Positions 1 to 8,776 of a DNA stretch of 16,087 nt are shown here, piece by piece. Position numbers and translations under genes: made by a program. Where the stretch lies: NCBI GenBank assembly GCA_050725495.1, contig JBOHHM010000081.1, positions 1 to 16,087 on the forward strand, given 5' to 3'. Below the pieces are notes generated by a model that was not told the origin of the DNA, ran no database searches, and saw nothing but the letters and a program-made list of their open reading frames with translations. This DNA comes from JBOHHM01 sp050725495 (GTDB taxonomy: Bacteria > Pseudomonadota > Gammaproteobacteria > Burkholderiales > Burkholderiaceae_C). Position 1 is the stretch's first letter. Every line of letters starts with the position of its first letter.

Positions 1-1207
<1,207 letters not shown>

Positions 1208-1208
<1 letters not shown>

Positions 1209-1717
1209 TGCTTCAGGTCTCCAAAATCATGGCCCAAGGGCGCGGCTTGGCCGCGGCCCTGCTCAAACGCGCCGCCACCGTCGAGCTCGACTGGGATGTG
1301 CGCCAGAAAAGCCGCTTTGACGCGACCGACTCCCAGGGCCGCCAGCTCGGCATCTTTTTGCCGCGCGGCACGCTGGTGCGCGGCGGCGACGTGCTGGTGG
1401 CCGAAGACGGGTCGCTGATTCTGGTAAAAGCGGCGAAGCAGCCGGTGCTGGTGATCACCCACTGCACCGAGCACGGCTCGCCGTTTGACCTGACGCGCGC
1501 CGCCTACCACCTGGGCAACCGCCATGTGCCGATCGAGCTCAGGCCCGACCACCTGAAGATCGAGCCCGACCATGTGCTGGCCGACATGCTGCGGGCCATG
1601 CATTTGATCGTGAATGAAACCACCGCAGCCTTCGAGCCGGAAGGCGGGGCCTACGGGTCTCATGGCTCGGGCCATGCGCATGGCCATGAGCATCACGACC
1701 ATGCACACCATCACTGA
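1208..1717 (+). CDS. ureE: Urease accessory protein UreE, nickel metallochaperone
   Basis: A 169-aa protein that binds nickel and delivers it to the UreG/UreF/UreD-apourease maturation complex. Its position between ureC and ureF and its start overlapping the ureC stop by one base fix the assignment. Residues 1-75 form the peptide-binding-like domain (LDWDVRQKSRF, GRQLGIFLPRG). Residues about 76-145 form the metal-binding domain with the conserved YHLGNRHVP segment (100-108). The tail at 152-169 has 10 histidines in 18 residues, the classic nickel-storing His-rich terminus found in some UreE proteins (such as the Klebsiella type) and absent in others. The 3' end overlaps the ureF ATG by one base (TGATG). 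Confidence 0.97.
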
Positions 1718-2415
1718 TGCGTGAACGTGTCGCCGGCCTTCCGGCTGCGAGCCTGCTGCAGCTCATCTGGCTGGCTTCGCCGGCCTTGCCGGTTGGCGGC
1801 TTCTCCTATTCAGAAGGGCTTGAAGCCGCCGTGGACAGGGCGGGAGTAGCTACGGAATCGATAGCATCCGACTGGCTGGCCGATCAACTCCACCTCACGC
1901 TGGCGCGCGGCGATCTGGCCGTGGCCGCCAAGGCCATCCCGGCCTGGCGCCGCGGCGACCTTGTTCACATCGCGGAACTCAACGCCTGGCTTCTGCAAAC
2001 CCGGGAAACCAGCGAGCTGCGCCTGCAGACCGAGCAAATGGGCCGCTCGCTGCTGGAATGGCTGCGCAACCACAACACCGTTGCGCCGGCCCAGCTCGAG
2101 GCCTGCGCGCGAATCCAGCCCGGCTACCCGATTGCCTTTGCACTCGCCGCCGCGCCCACGCTTGCCCCGGTGCGGGACTGCCTGCTGGCCTTTGCTTTTG
2201 GCTGGGCCGAGAACATGATGCAGGCCGCCGTCAAGGCCGTGCCCCTGGGCCAGAGCGCCGGCCAGCGCATCCTGGCACGGCTGGCCGATGAAATTCCCCC
2301 TGCTGTTGACCACGCCATGAAACTGGCGGACAGCCAACGGCAGGCCTTCACCCCCATGTTGGCGATCCTGTCGGCCCAGCATGAGACCCAGTATTCGAGA
2401 TTGTTCAGATCATGA
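1717..2415 (+). CDS. ureF: Urease accessory protein UreF
   Basis: A 232-aa all-helical accessory protein that works with UreD and UreG to load carbonate-bridged nickel into apourease; it is regarded as gating UreG GTPase activity. The N-terminal family hallmark is clear: LASPALPVGGFSYSEGLE (about residues 19-36). GWAENMMQAAVKAVPLGQ near residue 170 is the usual C-terminal helix region. The gene starts on the ureE stop and its own stop overlaps the ureG ATG (ATGA), so ureC-E-F-G is one translationally coupled unit. Codons 45-50 (ATESIA) coincide exactly with a 17-bp palindromic repeat that also occurs twice elsewhere in the window. This suggests a small in-frame insertion in a loop after the first helix; the frame is intact. 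Confidence 0.97.
   Translation: MRERVAGLPAASLLQLIWLASPALPVGGFSYSEGLEAAVDRAGVATESIASDWLADQLHLTLARGDLAVAAKAIPAWRRGDLVHIAELNAWLLQTRETSELRLQTEQMGRSLLEWLRNHNTVAPAQLEACARIQPGYPIAFALAAAPTLAPVRDCLLAFAFGWAENMMQAAVKAVPLGQSAGQRILARLADEIPPAVDHAMKLADSQRQAFTPMLAILSAQHETQYSRLFRS
1849..1865. repeat. Dispersed palindromic repeat, copy 1 (inside ureF)
   Basis: The sequence is GCTAC, seven bases, then ATAGC. It has the same 5-7-5 layout as the copies at 5083-5099 and 8777-8793. It starts exactly on codon 45 of ureF and reads as part of the peptide GVATESIAS, so here the repeat is protein-coding and keeps the frame. One of the five arm pairs is mismatched. Confidence 0.55.
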
Positions 2416-3068
2416 GCCTGCATCACATCCCCAACCGCACCAAGAAACTGCCGCCGCTGCGCGTGGGCATCGGTGGCCCTGTCGGCTCCGGCAAGACCAC
2501 GCTGCTGGAGATGCTGTGCAAGGCCATGCGCGACAAGTACGACCTGGTCGCCATCACCAACGACATCTACACCAAGGAAGACCAGCGGCTGCTGACGGTC
2601 AGCGGCGCGCTGCCGGCCGAGCGCATCATGGGTGTGGAAACCGGCGGCTGCCCGCACACCGCCATCCGCGAAGACGCGTCCATCAACCTCGAAGCGATTG
2701 ACCGCATGCTGGCCGACTTTCCCGACGCCGACGTGGTGTTTGTGGAGAGCGGCGGCGACAACCTGGCCGCCACCTTCAGCCCGGAGCTGAGCGACCTCAC
2801 GATCTACGTGATCGATGTGGCAGCCGGTGAAAAGATCCCGCGCAAGGGCGGCCCCGGCATCACCAAGAGCGATCTGTTCGTGATCAACAAGACCGACCTC
2901 GCGCCCTATGTCGGAGCCGACCTCGCCGTGATGGAGGCCGACACCCGGCGCATGCGCACCACGGCCCAAGGCCTCAAGCCCTATGTGATGACCAACCTCA
3001 AGACGCAGGCCGGGCTGGCCGAGGTGATCTCCTTCATCGAGACCAAGGGCATGCTGAAGGCGGTGTGA
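2412..3068 (+). CDS. ureG: Urease accessory GTPase UreG
   Basis: A 218-aa SIMIBI-class GTPase that couples GTP hydrolysis to nickel insertion into urease. Seen in the protein: Walker A GPVGSGKTT at 22-30; NDIYTKEDQ near 50-58; the nickel-binding Cys-Pro-His at 80-82 within GVETGGCPHTAIRED; FVESGGDNL at 110-118 (Walker B area); and the NKTD guanine-specificity motif at 159-162. The length is normal for the family. The start overlaps the ureF stop by four bases (ATGA). It is the last gene of the urease run here: no further + strand gene follows before the tRNA at 3142. Confidence 0.98.
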   Translation: MSLHHIPNRTKKLPPLRVGIGGPVGSGKTTLLEMLCKAMRDKYDLVAITNDIYTKEDQRLLTVSGALPAERIMGVETGGCPHTAIREDASINLEAIDRMLADFPDADVVFVESGGDNLAATFSPELSDLTIYVIDVAAGEKIPRKGGPGITKSDLFVINKTDLAPYVGADLAVMEADTRRMRTTAQGLKPYVMTNLKTQAGLAEVISFIETKGMLKAV

Positions 3069-3141
3069 GCCAGCGGCGCCCTGGCACGAAGCTCAGCCCG
3101 AATCAAAGATCGCAGGCTGGAGCGCCCGGCTGAGTTGTTGC

Positions 3142-3229
3142 TGGCGGAGAGTGTGAGATTCGAACTCACGGACGGTTGCCCGTCGGCAGTTTTCAAGACT
3201 GCTGGTTTAAACCACTCACCCAACTCTCC
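3142..3229 (-). tRNA. tRNA-Ser (anticodon UGA)
   Basis: Read on the minus strand from 3229, the acceptor starts GGAGAG and closes with CTCTCC, discriminator G and an encoded CCA (3142-3144). The anticodon stem GCAGT/ACTGC encloses the loop CTTGAAA, giving anticodon TGA at 3193-3195. A long variable arm and the T-loop TTCGAAT follow, as expected for a class II serine tRNA. The total of 88 nt including CCA is normal. It sits downstream of hemW on the same strand (15 bp away) and converges on ureG. Confidence 0.95.
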
Positions 3230-3243
3230 GGGAGCCGCAAATT

Positions 3244-4437
3244 CTACCCGGGCAGGAACAGCGACTGCAGATCGCTCAGAAAATCAAATCCTCGCGGCGT
3301 GGGCTTGACGCGGCCAAGGTCGCGCTCGATCAGGCCCCAGCGCTCGGCTTCCTCCAGCCCATGCCCGATCGCGGTGACCGCCAGGCCCGTGCGGGCCTGG
3401 AAGTCCTGCAGCGCGAAACCCTCCTTGAGGCGCAGCGCGTTGAGCATGAACTCGAACGGCAGCTCGGCGCGGCTGACCTCGTCGTCCTGCGCCACGGCCT
3501 GGCCCGCCAGGGCCTTGTCCATGTAGAGCTTGGGCTCGCGATAGCGCACCTGGCGCACGACGCGGTGGGCGAAGCTGAGCTTGCTGTGCGCGCCGGCGCC
3601 CAGGCCCAGATAGTCGCCGAACTGCCAGTAGTTCAGGTTGTGCCAGCAGCGGTGGCCGGGCTTGGCATAGGCCGAGATCTCATAGCGCTGCAGTCCGGCG
3701 GCGGTCGTCAGCTCGGTGATGCGGTCCAGCATCGCGTAGGCCATGTCGTCTTCGGGCAGCTTGGGCGGGAACTTCGCGAAATAGGTGTTGGGCTCGATCG
3801 TCAGGTGGTAGATCGAGATATGCGGCGGCTGCAGCGCGAGCGCCTGGGCCATGTCCTGCTCCAGCTGCTCGGTCGTCTGGCCGGGCAGCGCGTACATGAT
3901 GTCGAGATTGAAGGTGTCGAAGGCGGACGCCGCCTCTTCGACCGCTGCAATCGCCTGGGCGCGGTTGTGCACCCGGCCCAGGATCTTTAGATGCGCGTCG
4001 TTGAAGCTCTGCACCCCGACCGACAGCCGCGTCACGCCGGCGCTGCGAAAGGCCCGAAAGCGATTCTTCTCGAACGTGCCGGGGTTGGCTTCGAGCGTGA
4101 TCTCGCAGTCAGGCTCGAGCCTGAGCCGGGCACGGATGTCGCCCAGCAAGCGGTCTATGCCCTGCGGCGAAAACAGGCTGGGCGTGCCGCCGCCGATGAA
4201 GATGCTGTGGATGGGGCGGCCCCAGACCAGGGGCAGAGCCGCTTCGAGGTCGGCCACCAGGGCGTCGAGGTAGCGCTGCTCGGGCATCTCGGCGTCTCGG
4301 ATTTCATGCGAATTGAAATCGCAGTAAGGGCATTTCTGCAGGCACCAGGGCAGGTGGACATAGAGCGACAGCGGCGGCAGCGCCGAGAGCTGCAGCAGGC
4401 CGGGCCGCATGTAGTGCTGGATGTCTTTGGCGCTCAC
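3244..4437 (-). CDS. hemW: Heme chaperone HemW (radical SAM, HemN-like)
   Basis: A 397-aa radical-SAM protein of the HemW group, which binds heme and is often annotated as oxygen-independent coproporphyrinogen III oxidase. The cluster-binding CxxxCxxC is at Cys32, Cys36 and Cys39 (WCLQKCPYCDF). There is no extra cysteine right after it, which fits HemW rather than true HemN (CxxxCxxCxC). GGGTPSLFS and SVGVQSFNDAHLKILGRVHN are the usual SAM-binding and barrel motifs, and the C-terminal domain is complete. The start is GTG at 4437, three bases after the rdgB stop; an in-frame ATG at 4410 is possible but lacks a ribosome-binding site. Last gene of the leftward run kinase-phosphatase-rph-rdgB-hemW. 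Confidence 0.94.
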   Translation of the reverse strand: MSAKDIQHYMRPGLLQLSALPPLSLYVHLPWCLQKCPYCDFNSHEIRDAEMPEQRYLDALVADLEAALPLVWGRPIHSIFIGGGTPSLFSPQGIDRLLGDIRARLRLEPDCEITLEANPGTFEKNRFRAFRSAGVTRLSVGVQSFNDAHLKILGRVHNRAQAIAAVEEAASAFDTFNLDIMYALPGQTTEQLEQDMAQALALQPPHISIYHLTIEPNTYFAKFPPKLPEDDMAYAMLDRITELTTAAGLQRYEISAYAKPGHRCWHNLNYWQFGDYLGLGAGAHSKLSFAHRVVRQVRYREPKLYMDKALAGQAVAQDDEVSRAELPFEFMLNALRLKEGFALQDFQARTGLAVTAIGHGLEEAERWGLIERDLGRVKPTPRGFDFLSDLQSLFLPG

Positions 4438-4440
4438 GGC

Positions 4441-5040
4441 CTACAACCACCGCTCGCGCATCAGCGCGATCATTTGCCTGGCCGCCTGACCGCGGTGGCT
4501 GTTGGCGTTTTTCACGTCCGCCGGCAGCTGGGCAAAGGTCTGGCCGAACTCGGGGATGAACATCACGGGGTCGAAACCAAAACCGTTGCTGCCCACGGGC
4601 TCGGGCGCGATCTCGCCGACCACCCGGCCCACGGCGATCAGCGGCTCTGGATCCTGCGGCGTTCGCACGGCCACCAGGGTGCTGACCAGCGCGGCCCGCC
4701 GGTTGGCCACGCCCCGCATCTGCTCCAGCAGGGCGCGCACATTGTTGTCATCGCCTTTCTCGTAGCCAAACTGCGTGGCGTAGCCCGCCGTGTCCACGCC
4801 AGGCAGGCCGCCGAAGGCATCGACGCACAGGCCCGCGTCGTCGGCCAGCGCAGGCAGGCCGCTGTGCTGCGCCGCGTGGCGCGCCTTGGCCAGGGCGTTT
4901 TCCACAAAGGTGGGGTGCGGCTCCTCGGCCTCGCCAATGCCCAGATCGGCCTGGCGCAGCAGCACCACGCCCAGCGGTGCGAACATGGCCTGCAACTCCG
5001 CCAGCTTGCCCAAGTTGTTCGATGCCAGAACGAGTTTCAT
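4441..5040 (-). CDS. rdgB: Non-canonical purine NTP pyrophosphatase RdgB (HAM1 family)
   Basis: A 199-aa house-cleaning enzyme that hydrolyses dITP, ITP and XTP to monophosphates, keeping deaminated purines out of DNA and RNA. The N-terminal LVLASNNLGKLAEL (residues 3-16) is the family nucleotide-binding motif. ADDAGLCVDAFGGLPGVDTAGYA near residue 66 carries the acidic catalytic and metal-binding residues. GSNGFGFDPVMF and SHRGQA near the C-terminus are the base- and phosphate-recognition motifs. Length is typical. It lies 46 bp downstream of rph on the same strand and only 3 bp before hemW, so it is very probably cotranscribed with both. Confidence 0.96.
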   Translation of the reverse strand: MKLVLASNNLGKLAELQAMFAPLGVVLLRQADLGIGEAEEPHPTFVENALAKARHAAQHSGLPALADDAGLCVDAFGGLPGVDTAGYATQFGYEKGDDNNVRALLEQMRGVANRRAALVSTLVAVRTPQDPEPLIAVGRVVGEIAPEPVGSNGFGFDPVMFIPEFGQTFAQLPADVKNANSHRGQAARQMIALMRERWL

Positions 5041-5082
5041 GAATCAAATTGTCCTATAGACCCTGTCAGATAAGCGCAATAC

Positions 5083-5099
5083 GCTATTATTTTGATAGC
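5083..5099. repeat. Dispersed palindromic repeat, copy 2 (rph 3' end / rph-rdgB gap)
   Basis: GCTAT, seven bases, ATAGC. One more base pair outside (5082/5100) makes a perfect 6-bp inverted repeat with a 7-nt spacer. It covers the last codons and the TAA stop of rph on the minus strand and extends into the 46-bp gap before rdgB. It could form a small hairpin in the rph-rdgB message. Confidence 0.6.
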
Positions 5100-5815
5100 G
5101 ATTGCTTTTGCAGCGCGATCAGCTCCTCAATGCCCTTGTCGGCCAGCGCCAGCAGCGCGTCCATGTCCTGGCGCGTGAACGCCGCGCCTTCTGCCGTGCC
5201 CTGCACTTCGACGAAATGGCCGGCTCCGGTCATCACCACGTTCATGTCGGTGTCGCAGGCCGCGTCTTCGGTGTATTCCAGATCCAGCAGCGGCATGCCG
5301 TCGACGATGCCGACGGAAATGGCGGCCACGTGGTCGTGGATCGGCGACTCGGCCAGCTTACCCTCGGCCAGCAGTTTGTTCACCGCGTCCTGCGCCGCGA
5401 CAAAGGCGCCGGTGATGCTGGCCGTGCGCGTGCCGCCGTCGGCCTGGAGCACGTCGCAGTCCAGGTGAATCGTGCGTTCACCGAGCTTCTTCAGATCGAA
5501 CACGGCCCGCATCGAGCGCCCGATCAGGCGCTGGATTTCCTGCGTGCGTCCGCTTTGCTTGCCGCGCGCGGCCTCGCGGTCGCTGCGCGTGTGGGTGGCG
5601 CGCGGCAGCATGCCGTATTCGGCCGTGACCCAGCCTTCGCCGCTGCCTTTCTTGTGGCCCGGCACCTTGTCTTCGACCGAGGCCGTGCACAGCACCTTGG
5701 TGGCGCCGAACTCGATCAGCACCGAGCCTTCGGCATGGATGGTATAGCCGCGCGTGATGCGCACAGGGCGAAGCTGGTCTGCGGCGCGCTCGCCGCTGCG
5801 GACAAATTCAGTCAT
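5087..5815 (-). CDS. rph: Ribonuclease PH
   Basis: A 242-aa phosphorolytic 3'-5' exoribonuclease that trims tRNA 3' ends to the CCA; it acts as a ring-shaped hexamer. The start is ATG at 5815. Family signatures: VRITRGYTIHAEGSVLIEFG near the N-terminus, the Arg-rich stretch TRSDREAARGKQSGRTQEIQ (about 77-96), LDCDVLQADGGTRTASITGA (about 118-137, phosphate and active site), and DLEYTEDAACDTDMNVVMTG (about 175-194) with catalytic aspartates. Full length. The final residues (SLSK and the stop) are encoded inside a dispersed palindromic repeat, so the repeat has probably replaced the original C-terminus without harming the core. It lies 45 bp downstream of the PP2C gene and 46 bp upstream of rdgB. 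Confidence 0.97.
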   Translation of the reverse strand: MTEFVRSGERAADQLRPVRITRGYTIHAEGSVLIEFGATKVLCTASVEDKVPGHKKGSGEGWVTAEYGMLPRATHTRSDREAARGKQSGRTQEIQRLIGRSMRAVFDLKKLGERTIHLDCDVLQADGGTRTASITGAFVAAQDAVNKLLAEGKLAESPIHDHVAAISVGIVDGMPLLDLEYTEDAACDTDMNVVMTGAGHFVEVQGTAEGAAFTRQDMDALLALADKGIEELIALQKQSLSK

Positions 5816-5860
5816 GGTTCAGTGTGTTGGGCGAAAAAAGGCAACGCGACCCGCAAAGAC

Positions 5861-6763
5861 TCAGCTCTTTTTGGCGGCGGTGCGTCGGATGGCTTCGTTG
5901 ATTTCGGCAATCGATTTTTCGATGGCGGCGTCATCCAGGTCATCGACCAGGGTGTCGAGCACGCCGGCCTGGATGGTGGAGGCGAACACGCCGTCGTTGA
6001 TGCTGTCGGTGGAAATGCCGCGGGTGGATTCGAAATAGTCTGGGGTTTCCCATTCCATCGCGATGACAGTCACGTTGTCGCTGTGCTCGCCGCCGTTGCG
6101 CAAGGCCCGCTCGACCAGTTCGGGCACGGCGTCGGAGACCGATTGCTGGCTCAGCTGGTGAACGATGTCGTTGTCATTCAGGCTGCCCCACAGGCCGTCG
6201 GAGCACAGCAGGATTTTGTCGCCCTGATGCAGCGTAATGGGCCCCGTGACATCAAACACCGGCTTGCTGGGCGAGCCCAGGCAGGTGAACAGCACATTGC
6301 GGCTGATCGAATTGAGCTTGACCACGCCGGCATTCTTGTGTTCGAGGTAGGAGTGGTCGCGCGTGCGGGTCAGCAGCTGGCCATCGCGCACCAGGTACAA
6401 GCGCGAATCGCCGCAGTGGATCCAGGTCGCGCTGCTGCCTTGCACGATGGCGGCCACCAGGGTCGTGCGCGGCGTGTCCAGCATGCCTTTTTCGGTCGCA
6501 TAGCGGCTGATCTGGTGGTGCGCCGCCATCAGCGCCGCCACGAGAAAGCCCGCAATGTCCTTGACCACCGGCCGGGCCTCTTTCTGGTAGAGCGCCGAGA
6601 CGGTTTGCAGGGCCAGCTGCGCCGCCACTTCGCCCTCGGGGTGGCCGCCCATGCCGTCGGCCAGCACGAACAGGCCCGACTCCCGCGTGTAGCAATAGCC
6701 CATGCGGTCTTCGTTCTTCTCGCGCCCGCCCTTGCGGCTGACCTGGAACACGGAGAACTTCAT
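5861..6763 (-). CDS. PP2C-family protein serine/threonine phosphatase
   Basis: A 300-aa PPM/PP2C-type phosphatase, probably cytoplasmic since no signal peptide or membrane segment is visible. Metal-site motifs: REKNEDR with Asp19, FVLADGMGGHPEGE with Asp36 and Gly37, LLCSDGLWG with Asp189, and HSDNVTVI with Asp229-Asn230. The catalytic core is therefore intact, followed by a C-terminal extension of about 60 residues (240-300) that is acidic and Ile/Ala-rich. Its ATG overlaps the stop of the upstream kinase by four bases (ATGA), so the two are translationally coupled and the phosphatase most likely reverses that kinase. Substrates cannot be told from sequence. Confidence 0.93.
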   Translation of the reverse strand: MKFSVFQVSRKGGREKNEDRMGYCYTRESGLFVLADGMGGHPEGEVAAQLALQTVSALYQKEARPVVKDIAGFLVAALMAAHHQISRYATEKGMLDTPRTTLVAAIVQGSSATWIHCGDSRLYLVRDGQLLTRTRDHSYLEHKNAGVVKLNSISRNVLFTCLGSPSKPVFDVTGPITLHQGDKILLCSDGLWGSLNDNDIVHQLSQQSVSDAVPELVERALRNGGEHSDNVTVIAMEWETPDYFESTRGISTDSINDGVFASTIQAGVLDTLVDDLDDAAIEKSIAEINEAIRRTAAKKS

Positions 6764-7767
6764 CGGGTTCTCACCCCGAAGCCGGTGGCTTTGCGCAGAC
6801 TCTTCTTGGTGTCGGACACCATGTTGTCAAACTGCAGCCGCATCCTCTCGCCGACCGTGAGCTTGGTGTAGCGGCGCTCGCCCTCGCGGCTCAGCTCCTT
6901 TTGCAGCGCAAACACCGACTGCGGACGCGACAGCGGATCGAGCGACATGCACCACTCGACGACCTCGATGAGGTTGTCCGAGTACACGCCGCGCAGGCGC
7001 GACAGGGCCAGCGCCAACCGGTCCTTTTCCAGGCGCTGGGGCGCATCGTTGGGCGGGTAGCCCTGCATGCCGGCGTAGATGCAGGCGCCAATCGCATAAA
7101 TGTCGGTCCACGGGCCCATCGACGAGTCGCGCCGGTACATCTCGGGCGCGGCGAAGCCGGGCGTGTACATGGGGCGGATGAAGTTGCCTTCCTTGCTCAG
7201 CACCTCGCGCGCCGCGCCGAAGTCGATCATCACGGCCTTGTTGTCGTCGGTGATGAAGATGTTGGCCGGCTTGATGTCCAGGTGCAGCATCTTGTGCTGG
7301 TGCACGATGCGCAAGCCGCGCAGGATTTCATCGAACAGCGACCGGATGGTCGACTCGCGGAACACCTTCTGCTTCTTGAGCTCGCGCGAGGTGATGATGA
7401 AGTCCTGCAGCGTCGCGCCCTCCAGGTAGTTCATCACCATGTAGACGGTTTCGTTCTCACGGAAGAAATTCAGCACGCTGACCACCGAGGCGTGCGAGAT
7501 TTGCGCCAGCGAGCGGCCTTCCTCGAAAAAGCTCTTGAGGCCCAAGCGGTAAAGCGACAGCTTCTCGGGCTGGACCTGGGGCAGCAGCTCGCCCGGCGCC
7601 CGCGTGGCCAGCGATGAAGGCAGGTATTCCTTGACGGCGACCTGCTGGCCCTCGTTGTCAACCGCCAGATACACGACACCAAAGCCTCCCGCCGACAGTT
7701 TGCGCACCACGCGGTAGCCGCCTATGACGGTATCGGGGGGCAAGGGAGCGGGTTTGACCTTTGACAT
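6760..7767 (-). CDS. Serine/threonine protein kinase (Hanks type, soluble)
   Basis: A 335-aa protein made mostly of a kinase domain, with no evident transmembrane or PASTA-like sensor part. Seen: a glycine-rich loop with an altered first glycine (SAGGFGVVY, 25-33), invariant Lys46 in VAVKEYLP, catalytic loop HLDIKPANIF with Asp163 and Asn168, metal-binding Asp181 in DFGAAR, and APE at 206-208. The Arg of HRD is Leu, so this is a non-RD kinase, probably not switched by activation-loop phosphorylation in the usual way. The basic C-terminal tail (about 290-335) is unassigned. It is the first gene of the leftward run, 90 bp from divergent yicC, and is coupled to the PP2C gene by an ATGA overlap. 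Confidence 0.93.
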   Translation of the reverse strand: MSKVKPAPLPPDTVIGGYRVVRKLSAGGFGVVYLAVDNEGQQVAVKEYLPSSLATRAPGELLPQVQPEKLSLYRLGLKSFFEEGRSLAQISHASVVSVLNFFRENETVYMVMNYLEGATLQDFIITSRELKKQKVFRESTIRSLFDEILRGLRIVHQHKMLHLDIKPANIFITDDNKAVMIDFGAAREVLSKEGNFIRPMYTPGFAAPEMYRRDSSMGPWTDIYAIGACIYAGMQGYPPNDAPQRLEKDRLALALSRLRGVYSDNLIEVVEWCMSLDPLSRPQSVFALQKELSREGERRYTKLTVGERMRLQFDNMVSDTKKSLRKATGFGVRTR

Positions 7768-7857
7768 AATTTGGGGTGGGTTAGCCTCAGGCGGTTCGCT
7801 TGGGATGCGGCTATCCTCAGCACTCCTTTAACGACCAGCTACTTCCAGCAGACTTCG
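7768..7857. promoter_or_regulatory. Divergent intergenic region between kinase and yicC
   Basis: These 90 bp must hold the promoters for both the leftward kinase-phosphatase-rph-rdgB-hemW run and the rightward yicC-gmk run, unless those promoters lie inside the genes. I could not find a convincing -35/-10 pair on either strand, and neither start codon has a strong Shine-Dalgarno sequence. The boundary is inferred from gene orientation alone. Confidence 0.4.
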
Positions 7858-8775
7858 ATGCCAGTTTACAGCATGACCGGCTATGCCAGTGCCCAGCACA
7901 GCGCAAGCGCCCCCGGCCCCGACCAGGATGCCAAACACGCGGCTTCGTCGCGTCTTGGGCTGGAAATTCGCTCGGTCAACAGCCGCTTCCTGGACCTGAC
8001 CTTCCGCCTGCCCGAAGAGCTGCGCCAGCACGAGCCCGCGCTGCGCGAGCTGCTGACGGCTAGGCTCAAACGCGGCAAGGTCGAGGTGCGCGCCGCCCTG
8101 GACGGCACGGCCGCCAACGCCCTGCCCGAGCCGGCGCCGCGCATGCTGCAGCGGCTCAACGCCCTGCAGGACAGCATCAAGGCCTGGCTGCCCGACGCGA
8201 GAAACCTCAGTGTGGCCGACGTCATCCGCCTGTCGGCCACCGAGGGCCCCACCGGCCCCGACTGGAGCCAGGCCCTTGTCGACCTGGCCGGCCGGACCCT
8301 GCAGGCCCTGCTGGCCGCCCGCGAGCGCGAGGGCGCCAGGCTGGTGGCCATGCTGCTGGGCCATATTGCCCAATTGCGTGCGCTGGCCCAGCAAGCCGCT
8401 CCTCTGGTGCCGCAGCTGGTCGAACAGCAGCGCAGCCGCTTTCTGGAGCGCTGGAAGGAAGCCATGGCGCTGACCGACGGCGCGACCTTGCCCGAGGCAG
8501 CCCGGGACCGGGCGCTGACCGAGGCCACGGCCTTTGCCATCCGCATCGATGTGGCCGAGGAATTGACCCGCCTGAACTCGCATCTGGACGAGATCGAACG
8601 CCTGCTGGGCAAGGGCGGCGAAGTCGGCAAGCGGCTCGATTTCCTGATCCAGGAACTGCACCGCGAAGCCAACACCCTGGGCTCCAAGTCCGCGGCCCTG
8701 GAATTGACCCGCATTTCCGTGGACATGAAGGTGCTGGTCGAGCAAATGCGCGAGCAGGTGCAAAACATCGAGTAA
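7858..8775 (+). CDS. yicC: YicC family endoribonuclease
   Basis: About 305 aa. The start is taken at the ATG at 7858 because the family begins with a short strand followed by SMTGYA, and here the protein reads MPVYSMTGYAS. An upstream in-frame TTG at 7771 would add 29 residues with no family match. The N-terminal YicC domain includes EIRSVNSRFLDLTFRLPEELR. The C-terminal DUF1732-like part is well conserved: DVAEELTRLNSHLDEIERLL, GKRLDFLIQELHREANTLGSKS and a terminal VKVLVEQ-type helix. Members are reported as stress-linked endoribonucleases. It lies 36 bp upstream of gmk on the same strand, a commonly conserved neighbour pair. Confidence 0.94.
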   Translation: MPVYSMTGYASAQHSASAPGPDQDAKHAASSRLGLEIRSVNSRFLDLTFRLPEELRQHEPALRELLTARLKRGKVEVRAALDGTAANALPEPAPRMLQRLNALQDSIKAWLPDARNLSVADVIRLSATEGPTGPDWSQALVDLAGRTLQALLAAREREGARLVAMLLGHIAQLRALAQQAAPLVPQLVEQQRSRFLERWKEAMALTDGATLPEAARDRALTEATAFAIRIDVAEELTRLNSHLDEIERLLGKGGEVGKRLDFLIQELHREANTLGSKSAALELTRISVDMKVLVEQMREQVQNIE

Positions 8776-8776
8776 C

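Noticed and set aside
3092..3134. CTCAGCC/GGCTGAG inverted repeat between ureG and tRNA-Ser as a terminator
   Set aside because: Only 7 bp per arm, a loop of 29 nt and no T-run on either strand.
5102..6871. Plus-strand open frame (589 codons) across rph and the PP2C gene
   Set aside because: It runs antisense through two well-supported genes and is rich in His, Gln, Arg and Ala, as GC-rich shadow frames are.
7771..7857. TTG start 29 codons upstream for yicC
   Set aside because: The family begins at the SMTGYA block, and the extra residues occupy the divergent promoter region.
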